Source: Nitrospira sp. (lineage in GTDB: Bacteria > Nitrospirota > Nitrospiria > Nitrospirales > Nitrospiraceae). From it: 36,051 nucleotides of DNA. Both the position numbers and the translations under genes were made by a program. Below the pieces are notes generated by a model. That model saw only the letters and a program-made list of their open reading frames with translations, was not told the DNA's origin and made no database searches. The stretch is taken from assembly GCA_018242665.1 (NCBI GenBank), contig JAFEBL010000019.1, positions 1-36,051 of the forward strand, written 5' to 3'. Of the stretch, positions 26,739-35,008 are shown piece by piece (position 1 is the stretch's first letter; each line of letters opens with the position of its first letter).

Positions 26739-28148
26739 ATGTCGGCCCTTGCTCCCTGGGCGGTACTCCTTCTCGCCTCATGGACGATCGGTTGTGGCGG
26801 CTCTCACATCGCAATTCCAAGGCCGACCGACGCGCTCGATCCCCCACCTGCTCCGCCACCCGTAGCACCGTCGACGGTGAATCTCACGGTCACCATTCCT
26901 CTCGTCGAACTGGCTGCAGCCGCTGATGAGGCTATGCCCATGTCCACCGGACAAGAACGTGTCTGGCAAGCAGGCGTGCGTTCCTCGGATCAAGAGGCCC
27001 TTCAGTACCAGTACTGGGTCGTTCGCGGACCGCTGAACCTCAGGGTCACTCGTGATCAATTGCTGAGCGAGTTCACCGAGATGCAGTACCGACTCGCGCT
27101 AAAGATGACGTCACCGGGGGGCATGGTCCTGGAGGGGCGGTGTGGATACGGGGAAGATCCTCCCAAACATATGAGGCTGGTCACGCGCACCAGCTTCAGT
27201 TGGACGGAGCAGTGGACGCTTCGAACAGACACGGCCTTCGATCCGCCCGAGTTCCGCGATTCCTGCCGACTGGCAGGGCTGAATGCCGACGTCACGCCGA
27301 TCGTGCGGGCGATCGTCGAAGCCCGGTTGCCTGCGTTAGCCGCCGCAATTGATAAGAAGGCGAAAGAGCGTAGCGAAACCAAACAGCGCGCGCAGAAAAT
27401 TTGGAGCTGGCTGCAGCAGCCCTTCGACTTGGGGCGGGATCGGTGGTTGATGTTGAACCCACAGCATGCACAGGCGAGCCCCATCGTCTCCAAGGGATCG
27501 GACATCCGCACATCGGTCGATCTGGTTCTCAAGCCGCAGGTTCATGTGGGGGCGAAACCTTCTGCGGAGCACCGTTCCCTCGAGCCCCTCCGAATCGCTC
27601 CCGCCGCTTCGGACGGATTCCATTTAGTTATTCCGGTCGTCGCGGAGTATGAGGTCATCAATCGTCGGCTGCAGGAGCGTGTGGTGGGACAAGTGTTTGA
27701 CAGTCCCGTCGGCGAGCCGCTCAAGATTTCGTCTGCCCATCTCTATGGGAGCGGTGCCCAACTCATCATCGAACTCGGCGTGACAGGCGCCATGAACGGG
27801 ACATTGTACGCTACCGGTCAACCAGTCTACGACGAGGAGATGCGCCTCTTGCGGTTCGAGCATTTCGACTATACGGCAGATACGAGGAATGTCGTGGTGC
27901 GATCGGCAGATGCGCTTTTTCATAGAAAGATTCTCGCCAGGATCGAACCGGAAACACGTATAGACTTGTCCGACCGAATCGATGAATTGCGAAATCGACT
28001 GGCATCCCTCTTGACGCGTGAGGTGGAGCCGGGATGGTGGCTCGAAGCCACGGTGAGCCGATTGAACGCCCTGGGGATTTATCCGGTGTCCGGGGGAGTG
28101 GAAGTGCAGATCGAGGCAGACGGCGTGATTGAAATCTGCCCTCGGTAA
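26739..28148 (+). CDS. DUF4403 lipoprotein
   Basis: A 469-residue probable lipoprotein; MSALAPWAVLLLASWTIGC gives a lipobox at Cys19. A proline-rich linker (DPPPAPPPVAP) precedes the folded part. DUF4403 features include the strand STVNLTVTIPLVELAAAADE near the N-terminus, central LPALAAAIDKKAKERSETKQRAQKIWSWLQQPFDL and the C-terminal helix-rich IDLSDRIDELRNRLASLLTREV. The family may be related to lipid-binding SMP/BPI-like folds, but its role is not established. The ATG at 26739 is chosen because AGAGAGG lies just upstream; an ATG at 26709 is the alternative. No other gene follows on this strand. Confidence 0.85.
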   Translation: MSALAPWAVLLLASWTIGCGGSHIAIPRPTDALDPPPAPPPVAPSTVNLTVTIPLVELAAAADEAMPMSTGQERVWQAGVRSSDQEALQYQYWVVRGPLNLRVTRDQLLSEFTEMQYRLALKMTSPGGMVLEGRCGYGEDPPKHMRLVTRTSFSWTEQWTLRTDTAFDPPEFRDSCRLAGLNADVTPIVRAIVEARLPALAAAIDKKAKERSETKQRAQKIWSWLQQPFDLGRDRWLMLNPQHAQASPIVSKGSDIRTSVDLVLKPQVHVGAKPSAEHRSLEPLRIAPAASDGFHLVIPVVAEYEVINRRLQERVVGQVFDSPVGEPLKISSAHLYGSGAQLIIELGVTGAMNGTLYATGQPVYDEEMRLLRFEHFDYTADTRNVVVRSADALFHRKILARIEPETRIDLSDRIDELRNRLASLLTREVEPGWWLEATVSRLNALGIYPVSGGVEVQIEADGVIEICPR

Positions 28149-28535
28149 CGCGAAAATGCTTGCCTCAGGGCCTTGGCTCTCTTCATCGTCGCATAGGGGC
28201 AGTGTCCTCACCGTGGTGAATCCCATCGCAGCCATGCTCGCTATGTGAGATCTATGCGATCCGGAGAACCGGCCGTCTGACGCGAATGATCGATGTCGGG
28301 TCTTACATCGACCTTCTGGAATCGCACAGTGCGAATGGGCGGCAACCACGGGTTTCGTGGGACAGTCCCGACGGAAGGAAGGGGCTCCGTTTCATGCACG
28401 TACACCGTCGCCGACCAAGTGAGTGTTTCTTCCCCTTCGCTATCGCGATCATTGGTTCTGGATCGATGACCGGGACATGAGAGTCAAAAGACACTTCGGC
28501 TAGGCGGTAGATTCCTCCGCGAAGGGATGTCTTCC
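28149..28535. other. Intergenic region between convergent DUF4403 and response-regulator genes
   Basis: This 387-base gap contains no frame I can support. A 7-base inverted repeat, TCGATGT and ACATCGA, lies at 28290-28311 without a T-run. The right end holds the terminator of the response-regulator gene, listed separately. Confidence 0.5.
28485..28533 (-). terminator. Intrinsic terminator of the response-regulator gene
   Basis: Two bases after the stop codon on the minus strand, AAGACA pairs with TGTCTT (28533-28528 with 28493-28488), and inside that CTTCG pairs with CGAAG with a 3-base bulge. The stem is followed by TTTTG, giving a T-run with the end of TGTCTT. The arrangement is that of a factor-independent terminator. 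Confidence 0.62.
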
Positions 28536-28973
28536 TTATGATGATGTGTTGCTGTCCGTAAAAGCGATGCGCGGTGACACATACGTCCGACCGGCCAGAG
28601 CTTCATGAATCGCGTGCCCAAGCTCGACCGCCATGCTTGATTTAAGAATATAGGCCGACGCGCCAGACGCCAATGCTTCGTGCACGAAATCTTTATCACC
28701 ATGCACGGTGAGAAACACCACTTTTGCCAGGGAGTGCTCTTCGCGTAGGCGTCTCGCCACCTGCAGTCCGTTGTAGACAGGCATCGAGAGATCGAGCACG
28801 ATGACGTCAGGGTTCAGCCGGGCCGCCGCGTCCAAGAGGTCCCCGCCATCGCGGGCTGTGCCGACGATGTCGAAGTCGGATGCCAACATAGTCGCGACTG
28901 CGTCCAAAACAGCCCGACAATCATCGGCAATGATGATTCGCGCGCGTGTTGTCTTGGTCGGGATCTTGGTCAT
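28536..28973 (-). CDS. Receiver-only response regulator (NarL/FixJ-like receiver, no DNA-binding domain)
   Basis: A 145-residue protein consisting of one receiver domain: acidic pocket ADD at 16-18, phospho-acceptor Asp61 in VIVLDLSMP, switch Thr89 in VFLTVHG and Lys111 in ILKSS. The sequence is of the NarL/FixJ type, which normally continues into a LuxR-type helix-turn-helix, but this protein stops after YVSPRIAFTDSNTSS. A terminator follows at once, so no detached DNA-binding domain is encoded downstream. It probably works by protein contact or in a phosphorelay. The kinase gene lies 325 bases upstream on the same strand and is the obvious partner. It has its own promoter (promoter 5). Confidence 0.87.
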   Translation of the reverse strand: MTKIPTKTTRARIIIADDCRAVLDAVATMLASDFDIVGTARDGGDLLDAAARLNPDVIVLDLSMPVYNGLQVARRLREEHSLAKVVFLTVHGDKDFVHEALASGASAYILKSSMAVELGHAIHEALAGRTYVSPRIAFTDSNTSS

Positions 28974-29298
28974 CAGACGAAACAGCAGCTATCTGCCGCG
29001 CACATGGTGCTACGATTCGCCGAATAGTGTCAGGGGATGAAGTGTAATGACGGCCGAGACAGGCGGATACTGGCAAAAGTGACAGGCTTCGGCAGGGCTC
29101 GGGAATCGCGAAGCAGCCGGACGAAGTACTCAGGCCCTGATTGACCGTGGAGAAATCAATTTGGTCGCAGGCATGGTCCGCTTCGGCCGGTGACGATGGA
29201 CGACTTCGCGACCCGGGGCAAGTAGCTGTGAAATGCCTCCGACAGTAGGAGATCGTCATCCGCAGCAGAAACGGCGGGTAATCATCGGCAGGTCTTCT
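28974..29298. other. Non-coding gap between histidine-kinase and response-regulator genes
   Basis: This 325-base stretch holds promoter 5 and otherwise no recognisable gene. Its presence separates the response regulator transcriptionally from the kinase, although both genes are on the minus strand. The part from 29090 to 29298 shows no clear terminator for the kinase transcript. Confidence 0.5.
29041..29085 (-). promoter_or_regulatory. Activator-type promoter 5 (response regulator)
   Basis: On the minus strand CTGTCACTTTTGCCAG (29085-29070) has a perfect upstream half and one mismatch in the downstream half. It is followed by 23 bases and TACACT (29046-29041). The predicted start is near 29034, about 60 bases before the ATG at 28973. 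The -35 position reads TATCCG. Confidence 0.62.
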
Positions 29299-30993
29299 TC
29301 AGCCGTTCTGTCTCCGTGATGTTTTTTTCTTCACCGGAGTGTCGGGAAGCAGTGGAACAACCGCGCGCACCTTCGTCCCGGCTGACGACGATTCGATGCT
29401 GAACTCGCCTCTGACGAGGCGGAGGCGTTCCCGCATGCTGATCAAGCCAAGAGAGCTTTTGGCCGTGATGGTATTGGGATCGAAGCCTTTCCCGTCATCT
29501 TCGATGATCAATTCAATCCCATTCGGTTTTCCCATCAGCTTCACGCGCGCCTCTGCAGCACCACTATGCTTGCACACGTTGTGAAGCGCCTCTTGGGCCA
29601 CGCGATACAAGCACAGCGCAACATCGGCATGACGGGGGGGAGCAGGGCCGCTCTCGATGAAATGCACCTGGAATTGTTTCCGTAGAGATAGATCGCGGCA
29701 CAGCGCCCGGAGCGCCGCGCTGAGGCCGAGATACTCGAGCTTCGCCGAATGGAGGCTCATCGATAATTCATGCACGTGGACGCCGAGATCATTGATCTGC
29801 TTAATCGTCTGTCGGGCCCGGCTCAATTGCGTGGGAGCGCCCACGCCGATTTCTGCGCACAACTGCTCAAGTTCAGTGGCCACCAATGCCAGTCCCTGGT
29901 TGATATCGTCATGCAAGTCTCGGGCGATGCGACGCCGTTCCTCTTCCTGGGCGGAAATCAGCTGACCGCTCAACTCACGCAATCGTTCCTCCGCAAGCTT
30001 GCTCGCGGTGATGTCCATCATGAATCCACTCAGAATGGTCCGCTCGCCGACCAGTCGACTGACGGTGACTAAATCGTGCAGCCATTTCACGCCCCCGTGG
30101 ACATCCATCATCCGATAGTCCACTTCGTAGCGATCAACTTGCTTCGACAAGTCGTGGCGTTTCTTCAAGACGGAGGCCCGGTCGTCGGGGTGCAGGTGCT
30201 CTTCTAGGAAATGCGGCTCGAACCATCGTTCCATCGGATAGCCGAGTAGACTGATGGCCTGAGGGCCGACGTAAGTGAATCGTCCCGTTTCGATGTCGAA
30301 TTCCCACGGGACTGATATGGTGGTCTCCAGAAAGATTTGGCGTCGGCTCTCTGCTTCCCGAGCCGCTTCTTCCGTCCTCTGCCTGGCCATTGAATTGGCA
30401 AAGACTTCTCCTATCAACCGCAACCGGCGGATGTCTCGCGTAGACCAAATTCTTTCGCGATTGAAGCAGCCGATCGCGATCGTGAAAATGGGGGATTTGT
30501 GCAAAAAGAGCGGAACCGTCAAATTGGCGCTGAAGCCGCTGCGCCGTGCATATTCGCGCTCCTCCCTAGCTTCGCAGGGGAGGTCTTCCACTCTTGAGAG
30601 GCGGATGATTTCACCCCGCCGTAGCGTCTGGACATACCATGAAAATTGCCGAAGCAGGCTATTGGGTGGGAATGAAGGCTTGCCTGGAGCCGCATAACAC
30701 TGAAGGAACCGGGTAGAATTCGTGTCCTGGGTTATTTCTCCGAACGTTGAGCGGTCTACCCCGAACCATTCGACCACCTGTTTCAAGCCATCCTTCAACG
30801 CGTCCTCCAGCTCGTCGGCCGCCTGGCCCGCGAAACTGGTCGAGAGGGTCGCCAGGAGTTCGTCGAAAGAAGACCGGTTGCGAACCACGCGCGAACGTGC
30901 GTCGGCGCCTCGACGTTCCAAGACCGGTTGAACAGCCTTGCTCGCGATGGATCCCGTTCGTTTGGCTTTGTTCCGTGGTCTCACCTTGGGCAT
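29299..30993 (-). CDS. Soluble sensor histidine kinase, GAF-PAS-HisKA_3-HATPase (NarX/DegS type)
   Basis: A 564-residue cytoplasmic kinase with no membrane segment. A GAF domain (about 45-215) contains TVPLFLHKSPIFTIAIG, followed by a PAS domain (about 225-335) with FDIETGRFTYVGPQAISLLGYP. The dimerisation/phospho-acceptor helix is EEERRRIARDLHDDINQGL with His361, typical of NarL-partner kinases. The ATP-binding domain has ALHNVCKHSG (N box, Asn472) and EDDGKGFDP (G box near 499). The ligand of the GAF or PAS domain cannot be read from sequence. The ATG at 30993 is chosen because AAAGG lies six bases upstream. It begins 17 bases after the transporter gene on the same strand, so the two form an operon, suggesting it may sense something linked to that transporter. 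Confidence 0.9.
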   Translation of the reverse strand: MPKVRPRNKAKRTGSIASKAVQPVLERRGADARSRVVRNRSSFDELLATLSTSFAGQAADELEDALKDGLKQVVEWFGVDRSTFGEITQDTNSTRFLQCYAAPGKPSFPPNSLLRQFSWYVQTLRRGEIIRLSRVEDLPCEAREEREYARRSGFSANLTVPLFLHKSPIFTIAIGCFNRERIWSTRDIRRLRLIGEVFANSMARQRTEEAAREAESRRQIFLETTISVPWEFDIETGRFTYVGPQAISLLGYPMERWFEPHFLEEHLHPDDRASVLKKRHDLSKQVDRYEVDYRMMDVHGGVKWLHDLVTVSRLVGERTILSGFMMDITASKLAEERLRELSGQLISAQEEERRRIARDLHDDINQGLALVATELEQLCAEIGVGAPTQLSRARQTIKQINDLGVHVHELSMSLHSAKLEYLGLSAALRALCRDLSLRKQFQVHFIESGPAPPRHADVALCLYRVAQEALHNVCKHSGAAEARVKLMGKPNGIELIIEDDGKGFDPNTITAKSSLGLISMRERLRLVRGEFSIESSSAGTKVRAVVPLLPDTPVKKKTSRRQNG

Positions 30994-31010
30994 GACCAAC
31001 CTTTCCTATT

Positions 31011-31895
31011 TCATGGAACGTACTGGACAGGAATTCTTGTCGCCGACCCATATCTCAGTTTGAAGATGAGGACTGCCGCGAAAAGGATCGGCGTTTCGAT
31101 CACGAAATAGGCAGCGGCGAAAGTCGCAAACTCGATTCTCCCAAGCACGGTGACGGCAATGGCGGTCGCGATCGCCACATTTCTCACCGCGAATTCGATA
31201 AGCAGCGTAAACGCATCCTTTACGTCGCCTCCGGAACAGATTCCCACCGTATATCCAGTGGCCATCGCGAGCGCCAGGAACATCCCCGCTGCGGCAACCA
31301 TCTCGGGTATTTCCTTCGCGACGCGCGCCCCTTCGGCAGAAAGGACGTACGCAAGAAGAAAGGCAAGCCCGACTAGGCTTAGCCTTCTCAATGTTGCTTC
31401 ATGGCGGGTCGCAAATACAGGCCGATAGTGACGCAGTGCCATCCCGAACAACACGGGCAAGACCAGCATTCCCAGGAGGTGTCCCATAAGGCGGCCGACC
31501 GGTGCGGCGAAGTCTATGGAGGCATCGAGATAGAGTCCATACCCCGTGGTCACGAGCGGCATGGTGCCGAGCGACGCGAAGCAGGACCCGGCGGTGAGAG
31601 CCACGGACAAGGCCGTCCTGGCGCGTGCCACATAGGCATAGTAGTTTGATAGCCCGCCGGCCGGGCAGGCCGCGATCAGCAACAGGCCTGTCAAAATATG
31701 CGGTTTGAGATTAAGAAAATGGACCAAGCCTAAGGCAAACAACGGCAGTAGAAGGATTTGACCCACGAGCGCGGCAGTCACCATGCCCGGGACATAGGAC
31801 AGTTTGCGGAACTCTGTGACAGTCAGCTCAAGACCGACCGGGATCATGATGAGAAACGCGACGATCGGGACGGCAATATCGAGGACGGTTTTCAT
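31011..31895 (-). CDS. Bile acid:sodium symporter (BASS) family transporter
   Basis: A 294-residue inner-membrane protein with about nine or ten hydrophobic segments. It carries the BASS/SBF pattern GVELTVTEFRKL-like region near the N-terminus (IPVGLELTVTEFRKLSYVPG), the core AACPAGGLSNYYAYVARARTALSVALTAGS, and a later FAVRNVAIATAIAV. Family members couple sodium to uptake or efflux of organic anions; the substrate here is unknown. The ATG at 31895 is chosen over the adjacent TTG. It is first in an operon with the histidine kinase, and a weaker promoter at the shared operator (31980-32024) may serve it. Confidence 0.87.
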   Translation of the reverse strand: MKTVLDIAVPIVAFLIMIPVGLELTVTEFRKLSYVPGMVTAALVGQILLLPLFALGLVHFLNLKPHILTGLLLIAACPAGGLSNYYAYVARARTALSVALTAGSCFASLGTMPLVTTGYGLYLDASIDFAAPVGRLMGHLLGMLVLPVLFGMALRHYRPVFATRHEATLRRLSLVGLAFLLAYVLSAEGARVAKEIPEMVAAAGMFLALAMATGYTVGICSGGDVKDAFTLLIEFAVRNVAIATAIAVTVLGRIEFATFAAAYFVIETPILFAAVLIFKLRYGSATRIPVQYVP

Positions 31896-31979
31896 CAACC
31901 ACCGCGAAAGACATGGCCCTTGAGGGACCGCGAGCTTACTGAGTATCCCTAAGAATTACAATAGGGTATGGAACTCGCG

Positions 31980-32024
31980 ATTGTCCCGTAAAGGTGTAAG
32001 CAGCGGTACTGTCAGTTTTGACAG
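31980..32024 (-). promoter_or_regulatory. Possible reverse promoter at operator 6 (BASS transporter)
   Basis: Read on the minus strand, the same inverted repeat (32024-32009) is followed by 23 bases and GACAAT (31985-31980), which shares four bases with TATAAT. If used, transcription would start near 31973, about 78 bases before the transporter ATG. This would make operator 6 bidirectional. It is weaker than the forward promoter. Confidence 0.4.
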
Positions 32025-32053
32025 TAGTGCCGCGCTGCCGCTTCTGGTATCTA
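32009..32053 (+). promoter_or_regulatory. Activator-type promoter 6 (pqiABC operon)
   Basis: CTGTCAGTTTTGACAG (32009-32024) has perfect halves and is followed by 23 bases and TATCTA (32048-32053). The -35 position reads TAGTGC. The predicted start is near 32060, about 74 bases before the first pqiA ATG at 32134. Confidence 0.7.
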
Positions 32054-32133
32054 AAAATTTTTATCAACGGAAGAAGAATTTGGAGGGTGCAACTCGGTTC
32101 CCGAGATCGGCTGAAGCAGATAGTTGATCACCT

Positions 32134-32745
32134 ATGGGCCTCTCGACACTTATCGCCTGCCACGAATGCGATCTTTTGCAACGCCGAGTGCCGTTGGCCA
32201 AGGCCGGCGTCGCTCGATGCCGGCGTTGCGACGCGGTCCTCTACCGTGGAAGTTCTTCGGAGGATCTGGATCGAGCCCTTGCGTATACGCTCGGCGGGTT
32301 GATTCTGTTCCTGATTGCGAATGCCTATCCGATCGTCGCACTGGAGATTCAAGCGAATCGTCAGGCAGCGAGCCTCTATGATACCGTCCATGCCCTGTGG
32401 ATCGACGGGAGGGAAGACGTCTCGCTTCTCGTGGCGTTCACGACGTTAGTGACGCCCTCTCTCGAAATCTCCCTGCTTCTTTATCTCTTGATCCCGCTCC
32501 GGTTCGGCCGAACACCATCCGAGACAGTGGCGGTACTGCGCTTTCTGCAGAGGGTCAAACCCTGGAGCATGATGGAAGTCTTTCTGCTCGGCATTCTGGT
32601 ATCGCTCGTAAAGCTCGAGCACTTGGCCCATGTGGAGCCTGGAATCGCTCTCTGGGCGTTCGGGGCGCTGATTCCTATCCTCATCGCTGCAGCAGGAGCG
32701 TTTAATCCGGAAGATATATGGACGAAAATCGATCAAGTAGCATGA
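32134..32745 (+). CDS. pqiA: PqiA-like inner-membrane protein, N-terminal half
   Basis: A 203-residue protein corresponding to one half of PqiA, the membrane partner of the PqiB MCE protein in lipid transport across the envelope. A zinc-ribbon-like motif C-x2-C...C-x2-C (Cys9, Cys12, Cys29, Cys32) is followed by about four membrane segments: LAYTLGGLILFLIANAYPIVALEI, SLLVAFTTLVTPSLEISLLLYLLIPL, MMEVFLLGILVSLVKLEHLA and IALWAFGALIPILIAA. In E. coli PqiA is a single chain with two such units. Here the second unit is a separate gene that overlaps this stop codon by 4 bases (ATGA). First gene of the pqi operon, driven by promoter 6. Confidence 0.9.
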   Translation: MGLSTLIACHECDLLQRRVPLAKAGVARCRRCDAVLYRGSSSEDLDRALAYTLGGLILFLIANAYPIVALEIQANRQAASLYDTVHALWIDGREDVSLLVAFTTLVTPSLEISLLLYLLIPLRFGRTPSETVAVLRFLQRVKPWSMMEVFLLGILVSLVKLEHLAHVEPGIALWAFGALIPILIAAAGAFNPEDIWTKIDQVA

Positions 32746-33371
32746 ATCAGCGTCCCATGACAGCCAGGCAGCTCGGCCTCTGCGCCTGTCATACCTGCGG
32801 ATTGCTATCCAAATGGGAGAGGGGGCATGTAGACCTGACCTGTCCCCGTTGTCGCAGTCATCTGCATCTGCGAAAGCCGGACAGCATTGCCCGGACTTGG
32901 GCCTTTTTGATCGCGAGCTATCTCCTCTTCCTGCCTGCAAACTTGCTGCCGATCATGCACACGAACTCACTGTTCGGTGCGCAATCCGATACGATCATGA
33001 GCGGCATTGTCTATCTCTGGGTTTCCGGGTCCTGGCATTTGGCGTTGGTGGTCTTCATCGCGAGCATCCTCGTGCCCTCCGCCAAGTTACTGGCATTGAC
33101 GTTTCTTGCGGTCTCGGTCCAGAAGCGCTCGCAATGGGACCCCATCCAGCGAACGAACATGTATCGCATTGTGGAGTTAGTTGGGCGCTGGTCCATGCTC
33201 GACATTTTTGTGGTCTCTGTACTTGTGGCCTTGGTGCAACTCCAATCTTTAGCGACGATCAGAGCCGGCCATGGCGCAGTCGCATTCGGTGCCGTCGTGG
33301 TATTGACCATGTTTGCCGCGATGGAATTCGATCCGCGATTGATCTGGGATCCGCAAGACGACGCATCATGA
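32742..33371 (+). CDS. pqiA: PqiA-like inner-membrane protein, C-terminal half
   Basis: A 209-residue PqiA unit with its own cysteine motifs (CACHTC near 14-19 and CPRC at 34-37) and about four membrane segments: AFLIASYLLFLPANLLPIM, HLALVVFIASILVPSAKLLAL, MLDIFVVSVLVALVQL and AVAFGAVVVLTMFAAM. The typical PqiA sequence GRWSMLDIFVVSVLVALVQL is present. The ATG at 32742 overlaps the stop of the first half by 4 bases and is preferred over the in-frame ATG at 32718. Together the two halves total about 412 residues, close to a full PqiA. The next gene overlaps this one by 4 bases as well. Confidence 0.9.
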   Translation: MNQRPMTARQLGLCACHTCGLLSKWERGHVDLTCPRCRSHLHLRKPDSIARTWAFLIASYLLFLPANLLPIMHTNSLFGAQSDTIMSGIVYLWVSGSWHLALVVFIASILVPSAKLLALTFLAVSVQKRSQWDPIQRTNMYRIVELVGRWSMLDIFVVSVLVALVQLQSLATIRAGHGAVAFGAVVVLTMFAAMEFDPRLIWDPQDDAS

Positions 33372-35008
33372 CGAAACAGACGGCAGATGCCAACATCGAT
33401 CACTTGCCGGAGGCTCGAGTGGAACGGAAGCGAGGCCGGACGGTGCCCGCGGTCTGGCTGATCCCGATTATCGCGGCATTGGTTGGCGGTTGGCTGGTGG
33501 TCAAGGGCATTTTGGAGAAAGGACCCACCATCACGGTCACATTTAAGAACGCGGAAGCGCTGGAAGCCGGCAAGACGAAGATCACGTACAAGAACGTCGA
33601 TGTCGGAGAAGTGAAGTCGATCAAGCTGAGCCCTGATCGCGAGGGCATCGTGGTGACCGCGGAATTAGTGAAGGACGCCGCGTCATACCTGGTCGCCGAT
33701 ACCCGATTTTGGGTCGTCCGTCCTCGCATCGCGGGAGGTCAAGTCTCCGGTCTTGGGACGCTCTTTTCCGGTGCCTATATCGGAATGGACATCGGAAAGT
33801 CGGCCACCGAGCAACGTGAATTCGTGGGGCTCGAGGTCGCGCCTATTGTTACGGCAGATGTGCCTGGCCGACACTTTGTGCTTCACGCCGAGACGTCAGG
33901 GGCTCTCCAGATTGGTTCTCCCGTGTACTTCAGGCAGGAAGCAGTGGGGACCGTGGTCGCCCATGAACTGAACAAGGACGGCCGGGGGGTGACGTTCAAT
34001 GTCTTCATCAACGCGCCATACGATCGCTACGTAACCTCGGATGCGCGATTCTGGAATTCCAGCGGCATCGACGTGAGCCTGGATGCCGGAGGGATCAAGG
34101 TTGATACCCAATCCATCGCCGCGATTCTCATCGGCGGCATCGCGTTTGAATCACTACAAGGCTCAACGAACCAGGCTCCTGCCTCGGAAGATCAGGAATT
34201 CTTTTTGGCGAATACGCGAGCCGAAGCGATGAAGCGCCAGGATGTCATGTCACGTCCGTTCGTCCTCCATTTCGCCAAGTCGCTGCGAGGACTTTCGGTA
34301 GGGGCGCCGGTCGAGTTCCGAGGGATTGTCGTGGGCGAGGTCAAATCTCTCAACGTTGAAATAGACGACTCATTTACGAGTATTCGCTTTCCCGTCTACG
34401 TGGATATTTACCCGAGACGGTTGCTGAACCTCGTGAGAGGGGAAGGTCCCACCATGGCCATGGATGAAGCGAGTTTACGGACGAGGTGGAACGGAATGGT
34501 GGCCAAGGGCCTCCGCGGTCAATTGCAGGCGGGGAACCTATTGACCGGCCAACTGTACATCGGTGTCGATTTTTTCCCTGACGTCCCGGCTGCTCATATC
34601 GACTGGGCAAATACTCCGCCCGATTTTCCGACAATCAGCGGCGGATTTGAAGAATTTGAGGGAACCCTGTCCAGCATCGTGAAAAAAATCGACAGCATGC
34701 CCCTGAACGACATAGCAGCCGATGTCCGACACAATCTCAAGGCATTGAATCGGACCCTGGACAGCGCCGACCGATTCATTCGAGGGATGGACCAGGTCTC
34801 GCCCACCGCCAAGTCGGCCCTGGATGAAGCCCGTAAGACATTGAAGCTGGCGGAACGGACCTTGTCGACGGACTCGCCGGTACAGTACGAACTTCAGGAA
34901 ACTCTTCGCGAATTGGGCAAAACGGCCCAGTCGCTGCGCCTCTTGACCGACTACTTGGAACGCCATCCCGAGTCCGTCATCCGCGGTAAGAAGGACGGTG
35001 ACAGGTGA
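33368..35008 (+). CDS. pqiB: PqiB, MCE-domain intermembrane lipid-transport protein
   Basis: A 546-residue protein, close to E. coli PqiB in length. After a polar N-terminus one membrane anchor (VWLIPIIAALVGGWLVVKGILE) is followed by three MCE domains beginning near TITVTFKNAEALEAGKTKITY, FVLHAETSGALQIGSPVYFRQ and FVLHFAKSLRGLSVGAPVEFRG. A C-terminal helical region with heptad-like leucines (IVKKIDSMPLNDIAADVRHNLKALNRTLDSADR in outline) follows. PqiB forms a hexameric tube spanning the periplasm for lipid movement between membranes. The ATG at 33368 overlaps the stop of the preceding gene (ATGA); the frame is open further upstream within that gene but is not used. Confidence 0.93.
   Translation: MTKQTADANIDHLPEARVERKRGRTVPAVWLIPIIAALVGGWLVVKGILEKGPTITVTFKNAEALEAGKTKITYKNVDVGEVKSIKLSPDREGIVVTAELVKDAASYLVADTRFWVVRPRIAGGQVSGLGTLFSGAYIGMDIGKSATEQREFVGLEVAPIVTADVPGRHFVLHAETSGALQIGSPVYFRQEAVGTVVAHELNKDGRGVTFNVFINAPYDRYVTSDARFWNSSGIDVSLDAGGIKVDTQSIAAILIGGIAFESLQGSTNQAPASEDQEFFLANTRAEAMKRQDVMSRPFVLHFAKSLRGLSVGAPVEFRGIVVGEVKSLNVEIDDSFTSIRFPVYVDIYPRRLLNLVRGEGPTMAMDEASLRTRWNGMVAKGLRGQLQAGNLLTGQLYIGVDFFPDVPAAHIDWANTPPDFPTISGGFEEFEGTLSSIVKKIDSMPLNDIAADVRHNLKALNRTLDSADRFIRGMDQVSPTAKSALDEARKTLKLAERTLSTDSPVQYELQETLRELGKTAQSLRLLTDYLERHPESVIRGKKDGDR

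Noticed and set aside
12687..32053. Sigma-54 promoters downstream of the inverted repeats
   Set aside because: I looked for GG-N10-GC with flanking TGGCAC/TTGC between several repeats and genes and found none convincing; a -10 hexamer at fixed spacing fits better.
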